A model generated the notes under the pieces. That model searched no databases, was not told the origin of the DNA, and worked only from the letters and a program-made list of their open reading frames with translations. This document shows positions 41,585 to 50,639 of a stretch of DNA of 64,000 nt, one piece after another (the stretch's first letter is position 1; the number at the start of each line of letters is the position of its first letter). Source of the DNA: an uncultured Lentisphaerota bacterium (GTDB lineage: Bacteria; Verrucomicrobiota; Lentisphaeria; Oligosphaerales; CAITYL01); the NCBI GenBank assembly GCA_903921725.1, contig CAIXRA010000076.1, forward strand, positions 43,265 to 107,264, written 5' to 3'. A program made the translations under genes and the position numbers.

Positions 41585-42664
41585 TCAGGCCACAGGCGCA
41601 GCGGACGCCGCTCGGCCCTTCCGGCCGCCGGTCCAGACGTCGATGAGGCCGTAGCCGATGGCCAGCAGCGCGGGACCGAGGAAGAGGCCGATGAAGCCGA
41701 ACGCGATCACCCCGCCGAGGACGCCGAGGAAGACCAGCACGAACGGCATGTTGTTGCCCTTGCTGATCAGGTACGGCCGCAGCACGTTGTCGACGCCGCT
41801 GATTACGAGGAGCCCCCATATCAGCAGGAAGACGCCCCAGCCCGGGTGCCCGGAGTGGAAGAGCCACCAAGCGGCCGGCCCCCAGATCAGCGGCGGCCCG
41901 AACGGCAGCAGCGCCAGGAAGAAGGTCATCAACCCCAAAAAGAGCGCCGACGGCACGCCGGCCATCCAGAACCCGATCCCCGCCAGCACCCCCTGCACCA
42001 CGGCAGTGCCGATCAGGCCGTAGACCACGCCGCGCACCGTCCCGCCGACGGCGTCGAGGAAATAATCCGTCCGCTCGCCCGCCAGCCGGAACACGCATTC
42101 GCGCGTGAATCGCGCCACCGTCGAACCGCTGCGGTAGATGAAGAACATCACCAGCACGCTCAGCAACAGCTGCGCCGCTCCGGCCGCCATGGAACGGAGC
42201 GCGATCATGATCCATTTTCCGGCGCCGATGATGACGTTCTTCGAGATGGCGCCGATCTTTTCGGGGTTCTGCGCCCATTCGCGCCAGACCCGGTCCGCCT
42301 CCGGCCCCACCTTGGGCACCGTATGCAGCCACTCCGGGGGATTGGGGATTCCGCCATTGACGGCCGTCGTGGCCATCTGCGTGATCTGGTCGCTGTTGTC
42401 CGCCAGCGTCACGGTGACGCAGACAAACGGCACGGCCAGCACGGAGGAAATCAGCAGGATCATCGTCAGCGCCGCCAGAGTATGCCGCCCGCGGAACAGG
42501 CGGTCGATCCGGACATAGAGCGGCCAAGTGGAGAAACAGACGATGCCCGCCCACATCAGTGCGGAAACAAACGGCATCAGCACCACGAAGCAGCCGATGA
42601 CCAGAAACGCCAGGACCGTAATCCTCGCCGCCAACTCGATCCATTGGTTCCTGCTGCCGCTCAT
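41585..42664 (-). CDS. AI-2E family transporter (PerM-like)
   Basis: The 359-residue protein has about eight membrane segments: two pairs at about 12-50 and 60-85, a soluble loop, one near 150-175, and four at about 200-335. The family signatures include VLVMFFIYRSG, GLMTFFLALLPFGPPLIWGPAAWWLF, GVDNVLRPYLISKG and FVLVFLGVLGGVIAFGFIGLFLGPALLAIGY. Members are annotated as autoinducer-2 exporters or Na+/H+-type permeases, so the substrate is uncertain. ATG at 42664 is preferred to GTG at 42670. Confidence 0.9.
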   Translation of the reverse strand: MSGSRNQWIELAARITVLAFLVIGCFVVLMPFVSALMWAGIVCFSTWPLYVRIDRLFRGRHTLAALTMILLISSVLAVPFVCVTVTLADNSDQITQMATTAVNGGIPNPPEWLHTVPKVGPEADRVWREWAQNPEKIGAISKNVIIGAGKWIMIALRSMAAGAAQLLLSVLVMFFIYRSGSTVARFTRECVFRLAGERTDYFLDAVGGTVRGVVYGLIGTAVVQGVLAGIGFWMAGVPSALFLGLMTFFLALLPFGPPLIWGPAAWWLFHSGHPGWGVFLLIWGLLVISGVDNVLRPYLISKGNNMPFVLVFLGVLGGVIAFGFIGLFLGPALLAIGYGLIDVWTGGRKGRAASAAPVA

Positions 42665-42762
42665 GGCCACCCCCCGGAGAGCTGTTGAATTCCGGCGGAA
42701 AAACGGTAAACTTCCGGATGCCCGCGGTTTTCATTTATATAACGCCCAAACACGGAAAAACA

Positions 42763-44421
42763 ATGGCTGGCGACGCCGCAAACCGCAACCTGAAACCGGC
42801 GGGCTTCCTCCTGCTTTTCCTCCTGCTGTCCCTCGCCCTGTACGCCCCCGTGCTTTCCAGCCGGGAGTACGTCTATGACGGCAAGCTGCAGATCGAACGC
42901 CTGCACGCGCCGTTCCTCGGCGAACGCCCGCTTGCGGAACGGAGCGCCGGCGAATGCATCGCCGTCCTTGCCGATCCCGTGCGATTCGGCCCCGCGACCA
43001 GCCACCTCTCCTGGCGGCCGCTGACGGCGCTGACGACGATCTTCGTGGACTCCCGCCTCTTCCGCGAGACCCCGGCGCTTTCCCTCGCGCTCAACCTTCT
43101 GCTCCACGGCCTCAACGCCTGGCTGCTTTTCCTCTGCCTCCGGCGGTTCCTGCCCCGCCGCCCGGCCCCATGCACGCCGGACAACGGCGACAATAATGGC
43201 CCGGCCGCCGCCGGCGCCTTCCTGTTCCTCCTGCACCCCCTGAACAGCGAGGCGGTCCTCTGCGCCGGATTCCGCCCGGATCTCGTTTCCGCCACCCTGA
43301 TACTGGCCGCAACGCTTCTTCTCCTGCCCGCCCCGCCGGCCGGCGGGGGGATCGGGCGCCCAACCGCACTCCGCCTTGCCGCCGCCGCCGCCGTCACCGC
43401 CGCCGCCCTGCTCTTCAAGGAGATTGCCGCCGCCGCGGTCGTCCTGCTTCCGCTGCTGCTGCTCCTGAAGCCGGACGGCGGCGGGTGGAAAACGCGGGGC
43501 CGCACCGCGCTCGTCCTGGCGGCGGTGCTGGCCGGGGTCTTCGCCATCTTCCTTGCGGCCTGGTTCCGCTTCCGCGCACCGGTGAATCCGTCCCAATTCC
43601 TTGGCGGCGGCGGACGCGCGCTCGGCGTCGCCAACGGCATCACGGCGCTGTGGGAAATCTACGCGCATCGGCTGGCATGGCCTTGGCCGCTGCGGGTCGC
43701 CCACCCGTTCGAACCGGTCGCTTCCCTGGCGGCGGCGCGCTTCCTGTGGGCGGCGGCGGCCACCGCCGGGCTTCTTGCCGCGGCGGCGTTCCTTTTCCGG
43801 CGCAACCGCACCGCGCTTTTCGGACTGGCCTGGACTGCCGTCTGCTTCCTGCCCTACCTCCAGCTCGTGCCGATCCCCGACCCGGTGGCCGAACGCTTTG
43901 CCTACGTCCCCATGGCAGGCGTCGCCATGCTCGTCGCCGCGCTGGCCTGGCAATTCCGGCCGTTGGCCGAAACCCGCCCGCCGCTGCGCCGGGTTTGCCT
44001 CGCGGTCGGAATCGGCCTGGCGCTGCTGTATGCGGGAATGGACCTCCGCCGCAGTCTCGACTGGCGGACCGACATCGGCCTGAACATCGCCAACTGGGAG
44101 GAGGCCGGCGACACCAGTCCCGCCGCCCTGGAGAATCTTGGCGCGCTCTACCAGATGAAGGCGCACGGCCTGCGCGCCGAACAGCGGCCCGCCGCCGTGC
44201 GGGAATGTCTGGATAAAGCGGGGGAAGCCCTGGCGCGCCTCCGTGCCATGCGGCCGCAAAATGTGGCGGGCTGGCGCCTAAGCGCGGCCTGGGCCGCCGC
44301 CACAGGCCGGCCGGAGGAGGCGCGGGCCTTCATCCGCGAAGCTCTGCGGCTCAGCCCCGGCGATGCGGAGGCCCGCGAAATGGCCGGCAAGCTCGGCGTC
44401 CCGGAGACGGGGAATGGATGA
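42763..44421 (+). CDS. TMTC-like GT-C membrane glycosyltransferase with TPR, copy 1
   Basis: The 552-residue protein has about ten membrane segments followed by TPR-like helices (about 445-545, ALENLGALYQMKAHG.., WAAATGRPEEARAFIREALRLSPGDAEA). The region SHLSWRPLTALTTIFVDSRLF and HPLNSEAVLCAGFRPDLVSATLIL match the DUF1736/TMTC type of O-mannosyltransferase-like proteins. The first extracytoplasmic loop has YDG instead of the usual acidic WDD, so activity may be altered. The acceptor is unknown. It is first of three co-directional genes with copy 2 and an oxidoreductase. The start is chosen at ATG 42763 by homology; no strong Shine-Dalgarno is seen. Confidence 0.72.
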   Translation: MAGDAANRNLKPAGFLLLFLLLSLALYAPVLSSREYVYDGKLQIERLHAPFLGERPLAERSAGECIAVLADPVRFGPATSHLSWRPLTALTTIFVDSRLFRETPALSLALNLLLHGLNAWLLFLCLRRFLPRRPAPCTPDNGDNNGPAAAGAFLFLLHPLNSEAVLCAGFRPDLVSATLILAATLLLLPAPPAGGGIGRPTALRLAAAAAVTAAALLFKEIAAAAVVLLPLLLLLKPDGGGWKTRGRTALVLAAVLAGVFAIFLAAWFRFRAPVNPSQFLGGGGRALGVANGITALWEIYAHRLAWPWPLRVAHPFEPVASLAAARFLWAAAATAGLLAAAAFLFRRNRTALFGLAWTAVCFLPYLQLVPIPDPVAERFAYVPMAGVAMLVAALAWQFRPLAETRPPLRRVCLAVGIGLALLYAGMDLRRSLDWRTDIGLNIANWEEAGDTSPAALENLGALYQMKAHGLRAEQRPAAVRECLDKAGEALARLRAMRPQNVAGWRLSAAWAAATGRPEEARAFIREALRLSPGDAEAREMAGKLGVPETGNG

Positions 44422-44544
44422 GCGTGGAAGCGGACGGACGCTCCGCGCGGGACCGCTTTGAAGCGGGCCGGTGGTGAAGCCGCATAATCATGGCGCGGCC
44501 GCATTCCAAAACGGCGGGTGCGGCATTATGTTCCACTCCTCAAC

Positions 44545-46665
44545 ATGCAGAGCAACCGGTCCAACTTGCTGGCGGATCTTTTCCGCAACGAACGAATCCT
44601 CGCGCTGCTGCTCGTGATGGCGGCGGTGGCGCTGTACGCCCCGGCGCTGAACGGCGCCTTCATCTGGGATGATCCGGCCATGCTCTGGACGAACCCGGCG
44701 GTGACGGCGCACGCCGGCGGTCTTTGGGAAATCTGGACGGGACGGGGCACGCCGGATTATTTCCCGCTCACATCGACCGTGTTCTGGACCGAATGGCGGC
44801 TGTGGGGGATGAGCCCGCTGGGGTACCGCCTGCTGAACGTCCTGCTGCACGCCGGAAGCGCGCTTCTGCTGTGGCGCGTCCTGCTGCGGCTGCGGGTGCA
44901 CTGGGCCTGGGGCGGCGCGCTGCTGTTCGCGCTACATCCACTGGCCGTAGGGTCCGTCGCTTGGATCGCGGAACTAAAGAACACGCTGTCCCTGCCTCTC
45001 GCCCTGCTCGCCCTGCTCTGCTATCTCCGCTTCGTGGAGGAAGGCGGGCGGTGGTGGTACGGCGCGGCGCTGGCGGCGTTCCTGCTCGCGCTGCTGGCCA
45101 AAACCTCAGTGGTGATGCTGCCGCTGCTCCTGCTGCTGCTGGCCTTCCAGCGCGGAGATGATTGGCGGCGGACGCTTGCCCGGACCGCACCGTTTTTTGC
45201 GCTGGCGCTGGTGTTGGGGCTGGTGACCGTCCATTTTCAGGCGACGCAGGCGGGGGCCGCCGTAGAGCCGGAAACCCGGCTGGCCTTTCTCACCCGAATT
45301 GAATTCGCTGGCCGTGCCCTGTGGTTCTATCTGGGCAAACTGCTGGTGCCCTCCGGGCTTTGCGCCGTCTATCCCGCCTGGCGCCCGGCGCCGCAGGCCT
45401 GGCTGGCGCTGCTTCCCGCCGCCGCCTGGACGGCGTTTGTTGCGGCGGCGTGGCGGCTGCAGCGGCGGACGTCAGGCGGCGGCATGGATGCCTGGATGCT
45501 GCCGGCCACGCTGACGATCCTGCTGCTGCCGGTCCTGGGGCTGGTGTCGATGTCGTTCCACCAGTACGCCTGGGTGTCGGACCATCTGGCCTATGTCGCC
45601 GTGCCGGTGGCGGCGGCGTTCGCCGCGGCGTGCTGCGGGATGCTATGGAACCGCGGCGGCGGCTTCCGGTCGGCCGGCGCGCTGCTCTTCCTGGCCGTCG
45701 CCGGATGGTGGGGGGCGTTGGCGGCGGAGCAGGTGGCGCTCCATCGGGATCCGGCGGCACTCTGGAACAATGTGATCCGCGCCAACCCCGGCTGCTGGGT
45801 CGGTTACCACAATGCGGGCGAGGCGCTGATCCGGGAGAGCGTGGACCGCGGCGCGCCCGTCGCTCCGGAAAAGCTCGGGGCGGCACAACTCCTGTTTCAG
45901 GAAGCGCACCGCCGCAAACCGCAGAACATCACCCGCTTCTTCCTCGGCTATGTCAGCGAGAAGCTCGGGCGTCCGGCGGAGGCCGAAGCCTGGTTCCGCC
46001 GCGCGCTGGAGCTCAACCCGGCCGATGTCTGGTCGGAGAAAAAACTGGGGCTTCTCCTGCAGCAGCGCGGGTGCCACGCCGAAGCCGAGGACTGCTACCG
46101 CGACATCGTCCGCCTGTGGCCCGGCGACGAGGAGGCCCGCTACAACCTGGGCAACGCCCTCGCCGCACAGGACCGGCCGGCTGAGGCGCTGGCGGCGTAC
46201 CGCGAAGCGCTGCGCCTGCGGCCGGACTATCCGGAAGCCTCCACGAACGCGGCGGACGCGCTCGCCCGGCTCGGCAGGCACAAGGAGGCGCTCGACCTTT
46301 ACTTGTCCGTGGCGCAGGAGCAGCCGCAGGACGCCTCGGCGGCCATGAACGCGGGCTGCGCCTCGCTGCGGGCGGGCCGGGTGAAGGACGCCATGGCCTG
46401 GCTCCTGAAGGCGCGCGCCTTGGATCCGCAGTCGGCCGCCATCCTCCTCAACCTCGGCATCGCCCACGCCAGTTGCGGCGGGACGGAGGCGGCGTTGGCC
46501 TGCTGGCGCGACGTCGCCAAGCTGGAGCCGGCCTCGCCGGAACCGCACCGGCTGGCGGCAAAGGCGCTGGCGGCGGCCGGACGCGCCGCCGAGGCGGAGT
46601 CGGAATCGCTGAGGGCGGCGCAGCTCGAACGCCGGCAATCCATCACCACGCAATCGAAAAAATGA
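44545..46665 (+). CDS. TMTC-like GT-C membrane glycosyltransferase with TPR, copy 2
   Basis: The 706-residue protein resembles the previous one but is more canonical. The first loop has FIWDDPAMLWTNPAV with the acidic pair expected of GT-C enzymes. YFPLTSTVFWTEWRLWG and HPLAVGSVAWIAELKNTLSLPLALLALLCYLRF follow. About eleven membrane segments are followed by roughly seven TPR units (about 410-690). Such enzymes transfer mannose-type sugars from lipid-linked donors on the outer face of the inner membrane. ATG at 44545 is used; GTG at 44518 is an alternative. It ends 16 bases before the oxidoreductase gene, so an operon is likely. Confidence 0.8.
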   Translation: MQSNRSNLLADLFRNERILALLLVMAAVALYAPALNGAFIWDDPAMLWTNPAVTAHAGGLWEIWTGRGTPDYFPLTSTVFWTEWRLWGMSPLGYRLLNVLLHAGSALLLWRVLLRLRVHWAWGGALLFALHPLAVGSVAWIAELKNTLSLPLALLALLCYLRFVEEGGRWWYGAALAAFLLALLAKTSVVMLPLLLLLLAFQRGDDWRRTLARTAPFFALALVLGLVTVHFQATQAGAAVEPETRLAFLTRIEFAGRALWFYLGKLLVPSGLCAVYPAWRPAPQAWLALLPAAAWTAFVAAAWRLQRRTSGGGMDAWMLPATLTILLLPVLGLVSMSFHQYAWVSDHLAYVAVPVAAAFAAACCGMLWNRGGGFRSAGALLFLAVAGWWGALAAEQVALHRDPAALWNNVIRANPGCWVGYHNAGEALIRESVDRGAPVAPEKLGAAQLLFQEAHRRKPQNITRFFLGYVSEKLGRPAEAEAWFRRALELNPADVWSEKKLGLLLQQRGCHAEAEDCYRDIVRLWPGDEEARYNLGNALAAQDRPAEALAAYREALRLRPDYPEASTNAADALARLGRHKEALDLYLSVAQEQPQDASAAMNAGCASLRAGRVKDAMAWLLKARALDPQSAAILLNLGIAHASCGGTEAALACWRDVAKLEPASPEPHRLAAKALAAAGRAAEAESESLRAAQLERRQSITTQSKK

Positions 46666-46681
46666 AATAGGAGAATCTGCC

Positions 46682-47680
46682 ATGGAAAAGGTGAAACTCG
46701 GTGTCGTGGGAGTCGGGGCGCTCGGCAAGATCCACGCCAAGCTGTACAAGGATGTGAAGCTGGCGGAGCTGGTCGGCGTGTACGACCACAGCTTTGAGAC
46801 GGCGCAGGCCGTCGCCGCGGAGCTCGGCGTGCAGGCGTTCGCCACCATCGGCGAACTGGCGGCGCGGGTGGACGGCCTCAGCATCGCGGTGCCCACCGAC
46901 CGGCATCACGAGGTCGTCATGCCGCTGCTCGCGCAGGGGAAACACATTCTGGTCGAGAAACCGATCGCCCAGACCGTGGCGCAGGCGGAGGCGATGGTCG
47001 CGGAGGCCGCGCGCCGGAACCTGGTCCTGGGCGTCGGCCACGTCGAGCGCTACAATCCGGTGCTGGAATGCCTGGACCGGACGCCTGGCGAGCCGCGCTT
47101 CATCGAGGCGCACCGGCTCGCGCCCTACCCCCCGCCGCGCCCCGGCATGCGTCCGCGCGGCACCGAGGTCAGCGTCGTGCTCGACCTGATGATTCACGAC
47201 CTGGACATCATCCTGTACCTCGTCCGTTCGCCGGTGAAGCAGGTGGACGCCGTCGGCGTGGCGATCCTCAGCGACAGCGAGGACATCGCCAACGTCCGCA
47301 TCCTCTTCGAGAGCGGCTGCGTTGCCAACATCACGACCAGCCGCGTCAGCCAGGAGCGCATGCGCAAGATCCGCGTATTCAAGAACCACGCCTATCTCTC
47401 GCTGGATTATCAGGCCAAGAGCGGCGAAACGGTGTACATCGCGCCGGGCATGAAGCTGATCCGCGAGGCGGTGCCGGTGGAGGACGCCAACGCGCTGCTG
47501 TGCGAGCTGGAGGAATTCTGCCGCTGCGTCGCGGAGTCGAAGGCCACCGGAAAGTCACCCGCGCCCAAGGTCAGCGGCGAGGACGGGCTGCAGGCGCTGG
47601 CGCTGGCGGAATTGGTCCTCGCCAAGATCAAGGAGGCGGATATCGGCCGGCCGGACCTGTCCGCGCTAAAGTCTGGCTGA
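46682..47680 (+). CDS. Gfo/Idh/MocA family oxidoreductase
   Basis: The 332-residue NAD(P)-dependent sugar oxidoreductase has a Rossmann start VKLGVVGVGALGKIHAKLY and the catalytic-site motifs HILVEKPIAQT (EKP) and MIHDLDIILYL. In PVC and other lipid A-producing bacteria, enzymes of this length near lpx genes act as UDP-GlcNAc 3-dehydrogenase, but no lpx gene is in view. Pairing with two membrane glycosyltransferases suggests a role in making their sugar donor (inference). AGGAG lies 8 bases upstream of the ATG. Confidence 0.88.
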   Translation: MEKVKLGVVGVGALGKIHAKLYKDVKLAELVGVYDHSFETAQAVAAELGVQAFATIGELAARVDGLSIAVPTDRHHEVVMPLLAQGKHILVEKPIAQTVAQAEAMVAEAARRNLVLGVGHVERYNPVLECLDRTPGEPRFIEAHRLAPYPPPRPGMRPRGTEVSVVLDLMIHDLDIILYLVRSPVKQVDAVGVAILSDSEDIANVRILFESGCVANITTSRVSQERMRKIRVFKNHAYLSLDYQAKSGETVYIAPGMKLIREAVPVEDANALLCELEEFCRCVAESKATGKSPAPKVSGEDGLQALALAELVLAKIKEADIGRPDLSALKSG

Positions 47681-47724
47681 GGCGCCCGGCGGTTCCCGCC
47701 CGGGTCATCCACAAAACATGCGGG

Positions 47725-48411
47725 TCAACGGGAGATGCGGCTTTTTTCCACCCGGAAGAAGGCGGAAACCCGCAGCATGCAGAACAGCCATGAGATGACG
47801 ATGAAACCCTGCATGGTGATGAGGATGAATTGGAGCGCGGACTCCATGTCCATCCACACCGCGGCCTGCTTTGCCAGAAACTGCTGGACCGCCAACGCGT
47901 CCGGCAGGCGGAAGGCGTTCCGCGCCAGGTCAAGGATGCAGACGCGGCTCCCCGCCAGCCCCACGGCGGTGAGGGCGGCGACGGCAAGCACGCCAACCAC
48001 CAGCAGGACGACGTAGGCCCGACGGTTGAGGCAGAGGCACAGCATGCCGTCCGCCATCCGGCCCAGCATTGTCTTTTCCGCGCGGAAATTCATCTGCATC
48101 CGCCGCTTGCCGGCGCCGCCGCGGCACCACAAGTACGACTGGACCAGAACCACGATGCCGAGGACGCCGGCAAGGGTTGCGAGAACGAAAACCTGCCGCC
48201 GCATGGACGGTTGCAGGTTGCCGATCTTGTGCACAATCTGATCCTTGTCAACGATGCCCTTCACCGCATCAGAAAGATCGACCAGCGCACCGCTGACGCT
48301 GTGGACACAGGAAAGGGAGTTGAGCGCACACAGGGTTCCAATGATTCCGATGATGAATATGATGAAGCACGTGCTGGCCAGCGGCGCATCTACTGATCGT
48401 GTCTTCCGCAT
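47725..48411 (-). CDS. membrane protein, unknown
   Basis: The 228-residue protein has four membrane segments: about 13-33, 74-94, 133-155 and 192-213. Segments 1 and 2 are separated by a soluble loop with VSGALVDLSDAVKGIVDKDQIVHKIG. A basic/Met-rich loop lies between 2 and 3. No family is recognised. AAGGGG lies 5 bases upstream of the ATG, and a good sigma70-type promoter is at 48477-48506. A 14-bp palindrome sits in its leader. Confidence 0.72.
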   Translation of the reverse strand: MRKTRSVDAPLASTCFIIFIIGIIGTLCALNSLSCVHSVSGALVDLSDAVKGIVDKDQIVHKIGNLQPSMRRQVFVLATLAGVLGIVVLVQSYLWCRGGAGKRRMQMNFRAEKTMLGRMADGMLCLCLNRRAYVVLLVVGVLAVAALTAVGLAGSRVCILDLARNAFRLPDALAVQQFLAKQAAVWMDMESALQFILITMQGFIVISWLFCMLRVSAFFRVEKSRISR

Positions 48412-48426
48412 GCAATCCCCTTAGTA

Positions 48427-48440
48427 CTTATCCGGATAAG
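48427..48440 (-). promoter_or_regulatory. 14-bp palindrome in the leader (possible operator)
   Basis: CTTATCCGGATAAG is a perfect palindrome 15 bases before the ATG of the membrane-protein gene and about 35 bases downstream of the predicted transcription start. It could bind a repressor or form a short hairpin that touches the ribosome site. A half-related CTTATCCGGA occurs at about 63907. Confidence 0.35.
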
Positions 48441-48476
48441 CACTCAATCCGAATCTGAACGCTTTTTCGAGTGGAT

Positions 48477-48506
48477 AATCTACCATACACTGAAGCGGCG
48501 TGTCAA
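48477..48506 (-). promoter_or_regulatory. sigma70-type promoter of the 47725-48411 gene
   Basis: On the minus strand, TTGACA (48506-48501), an 18-base spacer and TAGATT (48482-48477) precede the gene by about 65 bases. The -35 overlaps the last codons of the MBL gene. The same -10 hexamer TAGATT is used by two other promoter candidates in this window. Confidence 0.65.
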
Positions 48507-49126
48507 GGCGCTTTTATGAGATAGGGATTTTCCGCCGCTTCCGTGCCGACGGTGGTGGAGCCGCCGTGCCCCGGGAAGACCCGCGTCGCCGCCGGAAGCA
48601 CCAGCAGTTTTTCGCGGATCGAGCGCTGGAGCGCGTCCGCATCGCCGCAGTGAAGGTCGGTGCGCCCGACGGAACCGGCAAAGAGCGTGTCGCCTGTGAA
48701 CAGGGCTGCGGAATCCGCGAAGTAATAGCAGACCCCGCCGCGGGTGTGGCCGGGAGTCTCCAACACGGAAAACGCCAGGCCCGGCACAATCGGAACCGCA
48801 GCTGCCGGCTCCGGAAGATCCCGCGCGGCGGGCACCCACGGCGGCAGCGCGTTCGCCGGGCTGCGGTACAGCGGCAGTTCGGCCGGGTGCAGCCACACCG
48901 GAATGCCGTGCTTCCCCGCCAGCGCGCCGACGGCGCCGATGTGATCCACATGCCCGTGCGTGAGCAGGATTGCCGCCGGCCTGAGAGCGTGCGCGGCAAG
49001 TGCCGCATCGACCTTGGCGGGCTCCGCGCCGGGGTCGATGACCAGCGCGGATTCCTCACCCTCCGCCCAGACCAGATAGCAGTTCACATCCAGAAAACCG
49101 ACGGGGATGCATTCCATGCGGATCAT
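48503..49126 (-). CDS. MBL-fold hydrolase, glyoxalase II-like
   Basis: The 207-residue protein has the metallo-beta-lactamase motifs THGHVDHIGA (about 55-64), GHTRGG, FTGDTLFAGSVGRTDL and FPGHGGSTTVGTE. These fit a short hydroxyacylglutathione hydrolase-type or general thioester-hydrolase subfamily with a binuclear metal site. It is cytoplasmic. ATG 49126 or 49117 may be the start; neither has a clear Shine-Dalgarno. It is transcribed divergently from glyS. Confidence 0.9.
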   Translation of the reverse strand: MIRMECIPVGFLDVNCYLVWAEGEESALVIDPGAEPAKVDAALAAHALRPAAILLTHGHVDHIGAVGALAGKHGIPVWLHPAELPLYRSPANALPPWVPAARDLPEPAAAVPIVPGLAFSVLETPGHTRGGVCYYFADSAALFTGDTLFAGSVGRTDLHCGDADALQRSIREKLLVLPAATRVFPGHGGSTTVGTEAAENPYLIKAP

Positions 49127-49227
49127 GATGGCGGTGTCCGGTTGCGGCGGTGGCGGTTGTTTTTGGTCGTGAGACTTTACTCCGCCCCGGAGTGAATGCA
49201 ACCGTCCCGCGCCTTTGCACGCGCGCG

Positions 49228-49256
49228 GTTGCCCGGCCTGCTTCGCGGTGCTATTT
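49228..49256 (+). promoter_or_regulatory. candidate promoter of glyS
   Basis: TTGCCC (49228-49233), a 17-base spacer and TATTTT (49251-49256) predict a leader of about 29 bases before the ATG at 49292. Confidence 0.5.
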
Positions 49257-49291
49257 TACCCGTTCCAATTTCGGAACCCACGGAGATGATC

Positions 49292-50623
49292 ATGGCGGTA
49301 ACGGCAAACCAGGAAAAGATGGAAAAAATCGTGGCGCTCTGCAAGCGCCGCGGCTTCGTCTTTCAGAGCTCGGAAATCTACGGCGGCATCAACGGCTTCT
49401 GGGACTACGGCCCGCTGGGCGTGACGCTGCGCCGCACGGTCGAGGGACTGTGGTGGAAGTACATGGTGACGGACCGCGACAACATCGAGGGGCTCGACTC
49501 CACCATCATCTGCCATCCGCGCGTCTGGCACGCCTCCGGCCATGTGGCGCAGTTCAGCGACCTGATGGTGGACTGCCTGGAGTGCAAGAAGCGCTTCCGC
49601 GACGACCAGCTCCAGGAAAAAGGGGTCTGCCCCGCCTGCGGCTCAAAGAAGATGACGGAGCCGCGCGAGTTCAACCTGATGATGAAGACCTACGTCGGCC
49701 CGGTGGCGGACGAGGAGCACATCGCCTACCTGCGCGCCGAGAGCTGCCAGCCGATCTTCGTGGACTTCGACCAGGTGCGGATGAGCTCGCGCCAGAAGCT
49801 GCCGTTCGGCATCGCGCAGACCGGCAAGGCGTTCCGCAACGAGATCAACCCGCGCTTCTTCACCTTCCGCTCGCGCGAGTTCGTGCAGATGGAGATGGAG
49901 TTCTTCTGCCGCGACGAGGAGTCCATGACGTGGTACGACTACTGGCACGCCGAGCGCCTGAAGTTCTACTCCGAAGTGCTGGGAATCCCGGTGGAAAAGC
50001 TGAAGATCCACCACCACGAGAAGCTGGCGCACTACGCGAAGGCCGCGCTCGACATCGAGTTTGAGTTCCCGTTCGGCTGGGGCGAAATCGAGGGCATCCA
50101 CCACCGCGGCACCTGGGACATGACCCGGCACGCGGAATACTCCGGACAGAACCTCCAGTACTTCGACCAGGAGCGCAACGAACGCTACTTCCCGACCGTC
50201 GTCGAGACGTCGTGCGGCCTGGACCGCATGATCCTGGCCGTGCTCTGCAACGCCTATGACGAGGACAAGGCGCCGACCCAGAAGGAGGGCAAGGAGGAGG
50301 ACGTCCGCGTCGTGCTGCGCCTCGCCCCGATCCTCGCCCCCGTGCAGGTCGCCATCCTGCCGCTGAGCAACAAGCTCAACGAGAAGGCCGAACCGCTCTA
50401 CAGCGAACTCCGCAAATCGTTCCGCTGCGACTACGACGTCACCGGCAACATCGGCAAGCGCTACCGCCGCCAGGACGAGATCGGCACGCCGTTCTGCGTC
50501 ACCTTCGACTTCGACTCCGTCAACGACAACGCCGTGACGGTGCGCGAACGCGACAGCATGGCGCAGGAGCGCGTCCCCCTCGACCAGCTCAAGGCGTACC
50601 TGGCGGGCAAAATCATCGGGTAA
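49292..50623 (+). CDS. glyS: glycyl-tRNA synthetase, single-chain (homodimeric) type
   Basis: The 443-residue class II enzyme charges tRNA-Gly. GFVFQSSEIYGGINGFWDYGPLGV opens the homodimeric type. A zinc-ribbon-like CLECKKRF...CPACGSKKM follows. Motif 2 lies around QTGKAFRNEINPRFFTFRSREFVQMEMEFF, and ETSCGLDRMILAVLCNAY is motif 3. The anticodon-binding domain LAPILAPVQVAILPL ends the protein. ATG at 49292 is supported by GGAG 7 bases upstream; longer frame starts lack support. ctpA follows after a word-repeat gap. Confidence 0.97.
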   Translation: MAVTANQEKMEKIVALCKRRGFVFQSSEIYGGINGFWDYGPLGVTLRRTVEGLWWKYMVTDRDNIEGLDSTIICHPRVWHASGHVAQFSDLMVDCLECKKRFRDDQLQEKGVCPACGSKKMTEPREFNLMMKTYVGPVADEEHIAYLRAESCQPIFVDFDQVRMSSRQKLPFGIAQTGKAFRNEINPRFFTFRSREFVQMEMEFFCRDEESMTWYDYWHAERLKFYSEVLGIPVEKLKIHHHEKLAHYAKAALDIEFEFPFGWGEIEGIHHRGTWDMTRHAEYSGQNLQYFDQERNERYFPTVVETSCGLDRMILAVLCNAYDEDKAPTQKEGKEEDVRVVLRLAPILAPVQVAILPLSNKLNEKAEPLYSELRKSFRCDYDVTGNIGKRYRRQDEIGTPFCVTFDFDSVNDNAVTVRERDSMAQERVPLDQLKAYLAGKIIG

Positions 50624-50639
50624 TCTGCGTTCACGGCTG

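Noticed and set aside
39536..42688. 1050-codon plus-strand frame across aspS and the AI-2E gene
   Set aside because: It spans two real minus-strand genes and the gap between them, and its His/Arg/Gln-rich composition is typical of antisense GC-rich frames.
44458..44488. Promoter TTGAAG/CATAAT before TMTC copy 2
   Set aside because: The 19-base spacer and weak hexamers are not convincing. The gene is probably read from upstream.
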